Shown here: one piece after another, positions 18,401-33,400 of the stretch
How positions within the stretch are numbered: position 1 is the stretch's first letter
Layout of the letters: each line of letters opens with the position of its first letter
Made by a program: the position numbers and the translations under genes
Notes under the pieces: model-generated
What the model was told of the DNA's origin: nothing
What the model saw: only the letters and a program-made list of their open reading frames with translations
Database searches by the model: none
Assembly: GCA_965267535.1 (NCBI GenBank)
Contig: OZ254082.1
Span: 3,038,001 to 3,102,000, forward strand
Source: CAXBNB01 sp965267535
GTDB lineage: Bacteria; Bacteroidota; Bacteroidia; Cytophagales; Cyclobacteriaceae
Direction: 5' to 3'
Length of the DNA stretch: 64,000 bases

Positions 18401-21400
18401 AATGTTTCTCCCGGATTAACACTCTCATTATCATCCATTGCTACCGGACCGTCGTTGACAGACAGCACTTCAATATTTACTCTGGCTACATTAGATACCG
18501 CACCGTCGTTATCTTTTATCGTGTAATTAATACTCGATGTACCGGTAAAGTTTGTTTCCGGAGTAAAAGTCAGTAAACCATTTACATCCACACTGTAAGT
18601 ACCCTCTCCCGGGATGACTACCGGAGTAGTATTATCTCCGGAATTTGCCGGATTATCAGGGTCTATCAATTGAATGGTTACAGGCTCTACTGTTCCATCA
18701 AAATCCACATCTCCCTCTACAATATCTACTGTTATGGCTTCATCTTCATTGGTAGTAGCTGACTCATTATCCGCCACAGGTGCGTCATTCAGTGGGTTCA
18801 CTGTGATGGTTACTTCTGCCACATTTGACGTTGCTCCTGCATTGTCTTCTACCGTATAGTTCACCTGAGCAGTGCCATTGAAGTTAAATTCAGGGATAAA
18901 AGTAACATTACCCAGGTTATCTACTTCATAGGTGCCCTCTCCGGCTATTTCCAGAGGCTTGGTTTTATCGCCTGTTCTTGTCGGATCATTCGGATCAATC
19001 AGAATAATTGTTCCCGGAGCTATCGTACCATCTGGATCAGTATCTCCATCGACTACATCTATTACTACCTGCTGATCTTCGTCTGTAGTAGCACTGTCAT
19101 TGTCTGCTACAGGCGGCATATTATCTGTCACCTCTATGGTTACAGTAGCTCTACTGCATTCAGAAGGTGTTCCATCATCGCATACTTCGTAATCAAAAGT
19201 TACAATTCCTTCAAATCCTCCCACCGGCGTAAAGGTATAAGAACCATCTGTGTTGAAATTCAAAGTACCCTCGGTTGCTACATCTGGTGCTGTTCCTGCT
19301 ACTACAGTATGCGTCAAGTTGTCCCCTTCAGGATCAGGTTCATCGTTTCCTGTCACACTAGCAGTAAGTGTAGTGCCCGGAGCTAATGTTTCCTCATCAT
19401 CACGTGCCAGAGGACCATCATTTTGAGGAGTTACTGTAATGGTTACCGTAGCAACATTTGATTTTGCTCCGAGGTTATCTCTAACCGTGTAGTGTACAAC
19501 AGCCACTCCATTAAAATTAGTTTCCGGAGTAAACGTAACCACCCCATTGGCATCTACCGTGTAGGTACCTTCATTTGGTATAACAAGCGCAGTACTGCTA
19601 TTGGCTGTATGGCCCTCATTAGCAGGATCAATCAACAAGACAGTAGATGGCTCTATGCTTCCATCAGGATCTACATCACCGTCTACTACATTTACAGTCA
19701 CTGCTACATCTTCATCCGTTGAGGCGGTTTCATTATCCGCTACTGGAGGTTCGTTTGTACCGATATGGATAGTAACTGTTGCTCGTGAGCAAACCGATGG
19801 ACTGCCCAAATCGCAAACTTCATAATCAAATGTTATCACTCCTGTAAATCCTGAAACCGGAATAAAACTATAGGTTCCGTCACTATTGAAAGTCAACTCA
19901 CCTTCTGAAGCTACTTCAGGATTAGTTCCTGCTACCACACTATAGGATACATCATCACCTTCAGGGTCAGGCACATCATTAGGCACTACAGTAGCAGTCA
20001 GGGTTTCTCCTGGGTTTAAACTTTCCACATCGTCTTTGGCGATAGGACCATCGTTAAGAGGTGTCACAGTCACAGTAATAGTGGCTATATTCGACAGGTT
20101 ACCTTCATTGTCCTCTATGGTGTAATTCACCCTGCTTACACCGTTGAAATTCAACTCAGGTGTAAATGTTACATTCCCTTCAGTATCTACTTCGTAAGTA
20201 CCCTCACCCTCGATCACCAACGGTGTTGAGCTATTTCCTGTTTTCGTTGGATCATTAGGATTGATTAGTACAATACTAGAAGCTATCACTGTTCCATCAG
20301 GATCTACATCTCCTGTAACTGCACTCACCGTTACCGGTGTATCTTCTGCAATCGTTACATTCTCGTCATCCGCTACAGGAGGGTTGCATTGCAATGTCAC
20401 CTGTACACCGTCAGCGGATGAACACGCTCCTACTTCAATGGCTATATTGTTGTAAACTCCCTGGCTTATACCTGAGAGAGTACCCTCTCCAGCCACTACG
20501 GTTAGTGTACCAAAGCTTCCTCCGTCAAAATTCACGGTGTAATCGCCATCTGCCACATTTGTAAATGCAAAAGAAATAGAACCATCAGCTCCCTGACAGG
20601 TCGGCCTTTCTGTAGATACTACTGTCAAGGTAGGCTTATCTTCTACATCTAAATTAACAGAACATGTCTGTTCATTTCCTGATTCATCACGCACAGTAAT
20701 CACCACTGTTGTCGCTGTTGTTACTTTAGTACCAGCTACTGGCGACTGTGTGATTGTTAAATCTCCACTTGCTGTACAATTATCAGACGCCACCACATCC
20801 GCAGTTAAGTCAGGAATAGTTGCCTCACAAGAACCATCCAATGCCAGAGCAGCAGAAGGAGACGGACAAGTATCAATTACCGGTAATGTAGTATCATGTA
20901 CCGTAATTTGTTGTGTTACAGTAATGCTGTTTCCTGCACCATCTACTACACTATATGTTCTGGTAATTATCTCAGGGTTTGTATTACCATCACTTACATC
21001 ACCGAGATGAGTAACTGTCGGAATACCGCAGTTATCCGCTTCATCGGTTACATCAGTCACTGATGCTACTGGTATGTCATCCGCACACTCTACAGATACC
21101 GGAGGTAAATTGCTCGCAGTAGGATCGGTTACGTCATTGACTATAATCGTATGGGTAACTGTGATGCTGTTGCCTGCTGCATCGGTTACACTATAGGTAC
21201 GGGTGATCGTTTCAGGGTTGCTGCCTCCATCGGTTACTTCTCCCACAAACGCTACTGTAGGATTGGCCGTACAGTTGTCCGATTCGTCGGTAACTACCAA
21301 TACATCTACTGCCGGAATATCTGCATCGCATTCTACATTCGTCGTTGACGGGTTGCTTGCCGTAGGACTTTCATTGTCTTCTACTACGACATCAAAACTA

Positions 21401-24400
21401 CATGTGGCGGTATTGCCCGAGGCATCTATCACCTCAAACGTATTCGTCGTGGTACCTACTGGGAAAACTGAACCGGAAGGAAGACCTGCTATCTGAGTGG
21501 TCGACGAGCCCGGGGCATTGTCTGTCCCTACCGGAGGCGTGTAGTTTACCACTGCACTGCAGTTGCCTGCGTCTACTCCCGTCGTGATGTCGCCAGGACA
21601 TGTGATCTCTGGTGATTCGTTATCTTCTACCGTTACATCGAAGCTACACGTGGCGGTGTTGCCCGCTCCGTCGGTTACTTCAAACGTGTTTGTCGTGGTG
21701 CCGATCGGGAACGCTGAGCCCGAGGACAGACCCGATATCTGGTTGATCGTAGCGCCACAGTTGTCGGTAAATGTGGGAAGCGTATACGTCACTACAGCTG
21801 TCGATTCGCCTGTATCCGTATCCTGGGTAATGTTGGATGGACAGCTCGTGATCACCGGATCGGTTACGTCATTGACTATAATCGTATGGGTAACTGTGAT
21901 GCTGTTGCCTGCTGCATCGGTTACACTATAGGTACGGGTGATCGTTTCAGGGTTGCTGCCTCCATCGGTTACTTCTCCCACAAACGCTACTGTAGGATTG
22001 GCCGTACAGTTGTCCGATTCGTCGGTAACTACCAATACATCTACTGCCGGAATATCTGCATCGCATTCTACATTCGTCGTTGACGGGTTGCTTGCCGTGG
22101 GACTTTCATTGTCTTCTACCACGACATCAAAACTACACGTGGCGGTATTGCCCGAGGCATCTGTCACCTCAAACGTATTCGTCGTGGTGCCTACTGGGAA
22201 AACTGATCCGGAAGGAAGACCTGCTATCTGAATGGTCGACGAGCCCGGGGCATTGTCTGTCCCTACCGGAGGCGTGTAGTTTACCACTGCACTGCAGTTG
22301 CCTGCATCTACTCCCGTCGTGATGTCGCCAGGACATGTGATCTCTGGTGATTCGTTATCTTCTACCGTTACATCGAAGCTACACGTGGCGGTGTTGCCCG
22401 CTCCGTCGGTTACTTCAAACGTGTTTGTCGTGGTGCCGATCGGGAACGCTGAGCCTGAAGAAAAGCCTGCTATTTGCTCTATTGTTCCACCACAATTATC
22501 CGATCCCACAGGGTCAGCGTATGTTACAATAGCGGTCGCTTGCCCTGGATCTGTACTTATAACTATGTCTGCAGGACAATCAATAGTTGGCAAAGCAGTA
22601 TCATCTACTATTATGGTGTGAGTAACTGTGATGCTATTGCCTGCTGCATCGGTTACACTATAGGTACGGGTGATCGTTTCAGGGTTGCTGCCTCCATCGG
22701 TTACTTCTCCCACAAACGCTACTGTAGGATTGGCCGTACAGTTGTCTGATTCGTCGATAACTACTGATACATCTACTGCGGGTACTGCAGCACTACATTG
22801 AACATTTGTCGTGGCTGGGTTGCTCGCAATAGGATCGGTTACGTCATTGACTATAATCGTGTGGGTAACTGTGATGCTGTTACCTGCTGCATCGGTTACA
22901 CTATAGGTACGGGTGATCGTTTCAGGGTTGCTGCCTCCATCGGTTACTTCTCCCACAAACGCTACTGTAGGATTGGCCGTACAGTTGTCCGATTCGTCGG
23001 TAACTACCAATACATCTACTGCCGAAATATCTGCATCACATTCTACATTCGTCGTTGACGGATTGCTTGCCGTAGGACTTTCATTGTCTTCTACTACGAC
23101 ATCAAAACTACATGTGGCGGTATTGCCCGAGGCATCTGTCACCTCAAACGTATTCGTCGTGGTGCCTACTGGGAAAACTGATCCGGAAGGAAGACCTGCT
23201 ATCTGAGTGGTCGACGAGCCCGGGGCATTGTCTGTCCCTACCGGAGGCGTGTAGTTTACCACTGCACTGCAGTTGCCTGCATCTACTCCTGTCGTGATGT
23301 CGCCAGAACATGTGATCTCTGGTGATTCGTTATCTTCTACCGTTACATCGAAGCTACACGTGGCGGTGTTGCCCGCTCCGTCAGTTACTTCAAACGTGTT
23401 TGTCGTGGTGCCGATCGGGAACGCTGAGCCCGAGGACAGACCCGATATCTGGTTGATCGTAGCGCCACAGTTGTCGGTAAATGTGGGAAGCGTATACGTC
23501 ACTACAGCTGTCGATTCGCCTGCATCTGTATCCTGGGTAATGTTGGATGGACAGCTCGTGATCACCGGATCGGTTACGTCATTGACTATAATCGTATGGG
23601 TAACTGTGATGCTATTACCTGCTGCATCGGTTACACTATAGGTACGGGTGATCGTTTCAGGGTTGCTGCCTCCATCGGTTACTTCTCCCACAAACGCTAC
23701 TGTAGGATTGGCCGTACAGTTGTCCGATTCGTCGGTAACTACCAATACATCTACTGCCGGAATATCTGCATCGCATTCTACATTCGTCGTTGACGGGTTG
23801 CTTGCCGTAGGACTTTCATTGTCTTCTACTACGACATCAAAACTACATGTGGCGGTATTGCCCGAGGCATCTGTCACCTCAAACGTATTCGTCGTGGTGC
23901 CTACTGGGAAAACTGATCCGGAAGGAAGACCTGCTATCTGAGTGGTCGACGAGCCCGGGGCATTGTCTGTCCCTACCGGAGGCGTGTAGTTTACCACTGC
24001 ACTGCAGTTGCCTGCATCTACTCCTGTCGTGATGTCGCCAGAACATGTGATCTCTGGTGATTCGTTATCTTCTACCGTTACATCGAAGCTACACGTGGCG
24101 GTGTTGCCCGCTCCGTCAGTTACTTCAAACGTGTTTGTCGTGGTGCCGATCGGGAACGCTGAGCCCGAGGACAGACCCGATATCTGGTTGATCGTAGCGC
24201 CACAGTTGTCGGTAAATGTGGGAAGCGTATACGTCACTACAGCTGTCGATTCGCCTGCATCTGTATCCTGGGTAATGTTGGATGGACAGCTCGTGATCAC
24301 CGGATCGGTTACGTCATTGACTATAATCGTATGGGTAACTGTGATGCTATTACCTGCTGCATCGGTTACACTATAGGTACGGGTGATCGTTTCAGGGTTG

Positions 24401-27400
24401 CTGCCTCCATCGGTTACTTCTCCCACAAACGCTACTGTAGGATTGGCCGTACAGTTGTCCGATTCGTCGGTAACTACCAATACATCTACTGCCGGAATAT
24501 CTGCATCGCATTCTACATTCGTCGTTGACGGATTGCTTGCCGTAGGACTTTCATTGTCTTCTACTACGACATCAAAACTACATGTGGCGGTATTGCCCGA
24601 GGCATCTGTCACCTCAAACGTATTCGTCGTGGTGCCTACCGGGAAAACTGATCCGGAAGGAAGACCTGCTATCTGAGTGGTCGACGAGCCCGGGGCATTG
24701 TCTGTCCCTACTGGGGGCGTGTAGTTTACCACTGCACTGCAGTTGCCTGCATCTACTCCTGTCGTGATGTCGCCAGGACATGTGATCTCTGGTGATTCGT
24801 TATCTTCTACCGTTACATCGAAGCTACACGTGGCGGTGTTGCCCGCTCCGTCAGTTACTTCAAACGTGTTTGTCGTGGTGCCGATCGGGAACGCTGAGCC
24901 CGAGGACAGACCCGATATCTGGTTGATCGTAGCGCCACAGTTGTCGGTAAATGTGGGAAGCGTATACGTCACTACAGCTGTCGATTCACCTGCATCTGTA
25001 TCCTGGGTAATGTTGGATGGACAGCTCGTGATCACCGGATAGGTTACGTCATTGACTATAATCGTATGGGTAACTGTGATGCTGTTGCCTGCTGCATCGG
25101 TTACACTATAGGTACGGGTGATCGTTTCAGGGTTGCTGCCTCCATCGGTTACTTCTCCCACAAACGCTACTGTAGGATTGGCCGTACAGTTGTCCGATTC
25201 GTCGGTAACTACCAATACATCTACTGCCGGAATATCTGCATCGCATTCTACATTCGTCGTTGACGGATTGCTTGCCGTAGGACTTTCATTGTCTTCTACT
25301 ACGACATCAAAACTACATGTGGCGGTATTGCCCGAGGCATCTGTCACCTCAAACGTATTCGTCGTGGTGCCTACTGGGAAAACTGATCCGGAAGGAAGAC
25401 CTGCTATCTGAGTGGTCGACGAGCCCGGAGCATTGTCTGTCCCGACCGGAGGCGTGTAGTTTACCACTGCACTACAGTTGCCTGCGTCTACCCCTGTCGT
25501 GATGTCGCCAGGACATGTGATCTCTGGTGATTCGTTATCTTCTACCGTTACATCGAAGCTACACGTGGCGGTGTTGCCCGCTCCGTCGGTTACTTCAAAC
25601 GTGTTTGTCGTGGTGCCGATCGGGAACGCTGAGCCTGAAGAAAAGCCTGCTATTTGCTCTATTGTTCCACCACAATTATCCGATCCCACAGGGTCAGCGT
25701 ATGTTACAATAGCGGTCGCTTGTCCTGGATCTGTACTTATAACTATGTCTGCAGGACAATCAATAGTTGGCAAAGCAGTATCATCTACTATTATGGTGTG
25801 AGTAACTGTGATGCTATTACCTGCTGCATCGGTTACACTATAGGTACGGGTGATCGTTTCAGGGTTGCTGCCTCCATCGGTTACTTCTCCCACAAACGCT
25901 ACTGTAGGATTGGCCGTACAGTTGTCTGATTCGTCGGTAACTACCAATACATCTACTGCCGGAATATCTGCATCGCATTCTACATTCGTCGTTGACGGGT
26001 TGCTTGCCGTAGGACTTTCATTGTCTTCTACCACTACATCAAAACTACACGTGGCGGTATTGCCCGAGGCATCTGTCACCTCAAACGTATTCGTCGTGGT
26101 GCCTACTGGGAAAACTGATCCGGAAGGAAGACCTGCTATCTGAGTGGTCGACGAGCCCGGGGCATTGTCTGTCCCTACCGGAGGCGTGTAGTTTACCACT
26201 GCACTACAGTTGCCTGCGTCTACCCCTGTCGTGATGTCGCCAGGACATGTGATCTCTGGTGATTCGTTATCTTCTACCGTTACATCGAAGCTACACGTGG
26301 CGGTGTTGCCCGCTCCGTCGGTTACTTCAAACGTGTTTGTCGTGGTGCCGATCGGGAACGCTGAGCCTGAAGAAAAGCCTGCTATTTGCTCTATTGTTCC
26401 ACCACAATTATCCGATCCCACAGGGTCAGCGTATGTTACAATAGCGGTCGCTTGTCCTGGATCTGTACTTATAACTATGTCTGCAGGACAATCAATAGTT
26501 GGCAAAGCAGTATCATCTACTATTATGGTGTGAGTAACTGTGATGCTATTACCTGCTGCATCGGTTACACTATAGGTACGGGTGATCGTTTCAGGGTTGC
26601 TGCCTCCATCGGTTACTTCTCCCACAAACGCTACTGTAGGATTGGCCGTACAGTTGTCTGATTCGTCGGTAACTACCAATACATCTACTGCCGGAATATC
26701 TGCATCGCATTCTACATTCGTCGTTGACGGGTTGCTTGCCGTAGGACTTTCATTGTCTTCTACCACTACATCAAAACTACACGTGGCGGTATTGCCCGAG
26801 GCATCTGTCACCTCAAACGTATTCGTCGTGGTGCCTACTGGGAAAACTGATCCGGAAGGAAGACCTGCTATCTGAGTGGTCGACGAGCCCGGGGCATTGT
26901 CTGTCCCTACCGGAGGCGTGTAGTTTACCACTGCACTGCAGTTGCCTGCATCTACTCCTGTCGTGATGTCGCCAGAACATGTGATCTCTGGTGATTCGTT
27001 ATCTTCTACCGTTACATCGAAGCTACACGTGGCGGTGTTGCCCGCTCCGTCAGTTACTTCAAACGTGTTTGTCGTGGTGCCGATCGGGAACGCTGAGCCC
27101 GAGGACAGACCCGATATCTGGTTGATCGTAGCGCCACAGTTGTCGGTAAATGTGGGAAGCGTATACGTCACTACGGCTGTCGATTCGCCTGCATCTGTAT
27201 CCTGGGTAATGTTGGATGGACAGCTCGTGATCACCGGATCGGTTACGTCATTGACTATAATCGTATGGGTAACTGTGATGCTATTACCTGCTGCATCGGT
27301 TACACTATAGGTACGGGTGATCGTTTCAGGGTTGCTGCCTCCATCGGTTACTTCTCCCACAAACGCTACTGTAGGATTGGCCGTACAGTTGTCCGATTCG

Positions 27401-30400
27401 TCGGTAACTACCAATACATCTACTGCCGGAATATCTGCATCGCATTCTACATTCGTCGTTGATGGGTTGCTTGCCGTGGGATTGGTAGTGTCGTTGGTAA
27501 CAATTGCACTTCCGCTAAACGTACCGGAGCAATTTACATCACTAACGGCCGTAACGGTATAAGTAGCTGCATCGCCTGCAGTAAAAGTATATGGCGAAGA
27601 TGTGATTCCATTAACAGTTGTGGGGGTAGTACCATCTGTATATGTAACACTCCATGGTTGATTCCCTGTAAGAGCTATACTTATATTAACTACATCTCCC
27701 GGACAAGCGAAACCACCTCCACTAATGGTAGCTGTAGGTTTATCTACTACTTCCACAGTTGATACTTCACTAACCTTGTCATCACAAGCTGATTCATCGT
27801 CTCCCACCTGCACTCTATAGTATGTAGTACCTGCACTCGCTGTAGGTACAACGTATGTGGACGCATTTGCTCCGCTTACATCTGAGAAAGAAACATTGTC
27901 TGTACTGGATTGCCATTGGTAAGTAAGATTACCTTCTGCACCGCTCGCTGACACACTCAGCTGAGTGGTTTCATCTACACATGCAGTAATATTTGAAGCG
28001 GGTTGACTGTCTATTGTATGTGAGTTCGTTATCGTTACAGTTGCAGTTGCTGCATTACCCGTACCTACACATCCGTTGGCATCCGTAATACTTGCAATAG
28101 TATATGACGTGGTTACTGTCGGAGATACAGGGATGTTGCTACCGCTAGTATAGTTGACAATAGGATCTGATACCCCATTCAGTACCACTGTGTACGGACT
28201 TGTCCCTCCTGTAATAGCAACAGTAAGGTTTGTGGTTTGCCCTGCACATATACTGGTTGCTCCACTCACTGTAGCAGCTGTAGACCCTCTATTGACAGTT
28301 ACCGTAGCTGACCCGGAATTATTAGTTCCCATACAACCGTTTGCATCTGCAATACTTGTAATGGTATAGGTGGTGGTACTGGCCGGTGATACAGGTATTG
28401 GTGCACCACTAGTATATCCGGTAATCGATGAGCCATCACTCAGGCTAACTGTATAGGGTGACTGACCACCTGTAATGGTTATAGAAAGATTAGCTGTTTC
28501 ACCTTTACAAACGGAAGTGGTGCCGGACAAACTCGCTGACGAAGATCCAGAATTAACATTAAACTGAACAGGCGCACTGTTGCTGGTAATGCTACAAGGA
28601 CTAGCCGTACCCGTAACATCAATTTCTCTCGCACCACTTGCAAGACCTGACACAGAAAAGCTACCTGCGCCACTAGTAATACTAACACCAGTAGCTGTAA
28701 ACGACCCTACTCCTGTCACTGTATAGTCAAAATCATACGTTCCGTTTGGCAATTCTGTAGCTCCACTAATAGCCACTACAGCATCGTCTCCATCACACAC
28801 ATCTGCTATGGTAATAGTAGGTGAAATATCTTCATCATCCAAAATAGTAACCGTTGCTACTGATGGGCTTCCTAGCTCCACATCAGAAGTACCCAATAGT
28901 GTAACTATCACCGACTCATCCGAACACTCAGCCAATGCATCGTCAAGTACATCCAGTGGTATGGTTACAGAAAGACTGTTAGTAGGTATAGTTACTGTGC
29001 CTGTAAGTGCTGTATAGTCGCTACCCGATGTTGCAGTACCGGATACTGCATAATTTACAGTAATATCACGAGGAGCTAAAGTCGGGACTCCCAGGTTATT
29101 GTATAAAGTAACGGTATACTCACCGTCATCGCTACCGGGTTCTGCTCCCTGATTGTCTGAAGCAGTAATACGAATCTCAGCGTCTCCATTTGTAATGGTA
29201 ATGGTCAACCTACCGGTATCCACTCCATTGGCATCTGACACTATATAATCGAAAACTTCGGTAAGGGTTTCTCCAATAGCCAAACCGGAAACCGCCCCGT
29301 TTGCTTCGTCTACATCGTAAACATAAGTACCGTCTGTAGCCCAGTTGATAAAGCCATATTGCCCCGTTACATCATTTCCGGGATCGTTTTCTGCTACTCC
29401 TGCCAGGTTAATACTTCGCATAGATGCCACATAGAGTCCATCTCCGTCTACATCGGTATCGTTTGCCAGCAAATTACCACTTCCGTCAGTTTCGTTTACT
29501 GTATCGTCCGAACTGTTATTGATTTGGTTGATATCATCAGCCGCCACCGGATTGTCATTGCTGCCGGTAATGGTAATGGTAAGCACAGCCTGATCTGATC
29601 CTATGCCGTCCGTTACAGTATAGGTGAAAGTTTCCTGGACGGTCTCTCCCTGAGCCAGGTGGTTTACAGCGGCATTATCTAAGTAATAGTCGTATCTACC
29701 ATTGGCCTGCCAATCGATATAGCCATAAGTCCCCGTGACATTCACTGCCGGATTGGTTTCTGATCCTATAGCACTAATGGTCAACGCATCTCCATCTGTG
29801 TCAATATCGTTGGCATCCAGTTCGCCATTTCCGTTTACATGATTGACACTTACAGTCCCTTCAGTAATTGTATTGGTATCATTAATTGCAACCGGGTTAG
29901 CATTGACAGGAATAATGTTAATACGTGTCGTTCCAAAGTTACTGTCACTGTCTCCGTCATTGACGACCACCGTAACCACACGTTGCGTATTGTCGGGATT
30001 AAGTGAAGTATTGTTGTATACTATTTGCTCAATAGCAGCCTGATAACTGGATAATGCTGCTGAACCTGTAAGCACCAATTGCCCGTCATTGTTATTGTAA
30101 GGATCTGATACAGAAATTCCAGGAGGCAAAGTTCCCTCAATACTTAATGTTTCGGATGTACCATCAGGCCTGTTTGTAAGAATAATTGTTGCGGATTCAA
30201 TTTTCACATCGTTCGCATCAGTAATTATGACATCATTGTCTCCAATTCTTACATCGATATCCCCCTCAGTAAATGAGGTCAGGTAGTCGGCAACAGTAGC
30301 TGTAGAGCTATCATCATCGTCCAGATCCAGTTGAGGATTACATGTATCGTATGACCCGTTTTGTGCATCAAAAGTACCTGCCTGTGATTCCGATACGGTA

Positions 30401-33400
30401 TAATTTATACTTCCTGATTCTGCTGAAGTTTCTACCGAATTGGCTAGGCCGTTTGCTCCATAAGGTCCTGCTATTATACCGCCTGTAAGTACTGTCATGT
30501 CATGGCCTGCTTCATAGGCATCTGCACAACTATCTCCATCGGAGTTTAAATCGAGGTGGTTGGGAATACCATCATCGTCTGTATCATATTCGTCGCATAG
30601 CGGACTGGATCCGGTAATGGTACAACTTCCCAGACTGGTAACATCCGGATCTAAATAGTTAGGAATACCGTCAGTATCCTGATCACCACTTGGATCTAAG
30701 CCTCCGGGCAAGCATCCAAAACCTCCCTGTGCACAAAACTCTGCCGTATCGGGAATACCGTCATTGTCATCATCCAGATCGTCTTTATCCAACACTCCGT
30801 CACGGTCAAAATCATCGTCGTTACTCACCGTTACATTTGCTATCGCTACATTGCTATCCTGATCTCCATCATTGACCACCACAGTAATGTTGCGATCTGC
30901 CACATCAGGATCCACAGTAGAATTGGCATATACGATGTTTCTTATCACTTCTTCGTATTCTGCTTTGGTAGCCGAACCACTAAATACAATTTGTCCGTCT
31001 GCATTATCATAAGCATCTGTCTCTGTAATAGAAACGGGCAAAGTATAACCTGATTTCAGCGCCAGCGACTCATTCGTACCATCGGGTCTGTTTGTCAGTA
31101 TAATAGTCACACTTTCTATATTCGTATCATCCGCATCCTCTATAGAGTCGTCTATATCTGCTATGGCTACCGGATCTCCTCCTTCTATATATCCTGTAAA
31201 ATAGTCGTATGCTACCGCCCCGGAACTGTTGTTTCCATCCAAATCCAATACAGGAGGATCGTTAACCGGCGTGATGGTAATGGTTACTGTTGCCTGGTCT
31301 GTTTCTCCGTTTCCGTCACTTATTTCATATACAAAAGAATCCGTATGATTTTCTGACCCATCGTGGACATATACAAATGTACCGTCTGGATTTAGTGTAA
31401 AATCAGCTCCATTGTAGCTTGGGCCGGTTATCAGGCTAACGGTGAGGTTATCTCCATCCACGTCCGAATCGGGAGTGCCTATTACCAATACTCCATCGTC
31501 TGTGGTAGCACCGGTGTTGGTTCCGTCTGCATCGTCTACTGTTATCGTTCCTCCTTCTGAAACCGTATACAGGTCGTTTTCCGCTACAGGAGGATCATTT
31601 AGTGGAAAAATCTTAAACGTAATGGTATCTACCAATGCAGCAAACTCTGTGTCCGGGTGATTGGAGTCGTCTTTTACCTGGAAAATAAAATTGGTATACG
31701 GGTTTCCGTTTTCATTGGCATCCGGCTGAAAGCTAAAGCTGTCTCTGGAGCCATACTCTGTGCCGTTGTTTACGTTCGTTTGGGTTACAGGACTACCGTT
31801 GTACCTCAACGTACCATTGTCGGGTAATTCTTTTATCACTATAGCTTCAAAATCGTCCCCGTCTGCGTCGGAAAATGAGAAATCTACATTTGAAAATGCA
31901 AAAGTCTGATCTTCGTTGAGCACTATGGTTTTACTCGCACTATTAGGCGTTGTTTTTGGTGTGGTGTAGTTGTTGAAAAAACAGGTATTGTATAAATCAA
32001 ACTCCACAAGCCTTTCCCCATCGTCATCACCTGCAGGACTAATGGTACCCCCTCTTACTCTAAACACCGAGGTGTTTTCAAAAGTACCGTATACCGTATG
32101 CAACGGTTCGTCTGTATCGCCGGGTGTCACATCATTGTCGTTGGATGACTGGAAAGTAGTAAACGGATCATCAAAATCACGGGTAATGTTATTGTTTTGC
32201 TCCAGGGTAATTCCCGGGCTGTCAATATATCCCACAAAGTCTCTACACGTGGTATACCCATCTACATCCGCACCTATCATGGCTATATTGGAAATGTTCA
32301 CCGGCGTGGTAGTGCCGGCCAGTACCAATGTAATTTTCCAATCTACATACATAGTTGATCCAGAGCCAGACCAGTCAATCAGTGGCCTGAATGACTCGAC
32401 ATTACCTGAGTTGTCGTCTATATCGAGCAGCGTACAGTTCACTATTCCGGTAAGTTCTACCAAAGCATCCAGCGAATTGACTCCCCTATCGATATCGTGA
32501 AAACGGTATACGGCTCCTACAGCTCCTGCTGTTCCGGACACCAGGTCGATAGTAGTAGCTTCGTCGAATGTATATTGTGGAAATGAACTACAACCCACTG
32601 ATAAGGTAGAAATCGCCACATTACTATCTGCTGTACCGTCATTGACTACAATCTGAATAACCCTGTCTGTCAGATCCGGTGTAGCCGACGCATTGGTATA
32701 GCGAATGATTTTGAGTACATTCTGATAGTCGTCTAATTCACTGCTCCCACTCAAAACCAACTTTCCGTCCGAGTCGGAGTATGCATCAGTCACTGTAATG
32801 TTGGGTGGTAGTGTTCCGTCTACCGATAATTGTTCATTGATTCCATCGGGCCTGTTTGTCAGAGTGATGGTTACACTTTCTATAAATGTGTCGTCTGCAT
32901 CTGTAATTTTCACATCTGTGTCAGCCACAATGTCGCCCACAGTGCCGTCTAAAAACCGAGTTTGGTAATCAAAACCGGTTGCTCCTGACCCATTGTTGGC
33001 ATCCAGGTCCATCACCGGTGGTGTATTGCCGGTAACAGTAATCGTTACGGAAGCTTCGTTAGACCTGTCTTTGTCATCGTCTGCTACTGTATAATTTACC
33101 TGTGCAGTACCGGTAAATGAAGCATCCGGCAGGAATGTCAGGTCACCATTTTCATTTACCGAATAAGTACCTTCTCCTGCAATCACCAAAGGATTGTATT
33201 TATCTCCTGTATTTAAAAAATCAGAGGGATCGATCAAAATAATGCTGGATGGGTCAATGGTACCATCCACGTCGGTATCGTTTGAAGTGATATTAGCCAG
33301 GGTAACCGAAGTAGCTTCATTGGTACTGCCTGTGTCATCATTGGCTACAGGCAGGTCATTGATCTCATTTACTATCACTGGCACGATCACCTCTTCATTG

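Noticed and set aside
21120..27485. CRISPR-like or satellite array
   Set aside because: The repeat unit is 732-735 bp, in frame and protein-coding on the minus strand, with no short repeat/spacer structure and no cas gene.
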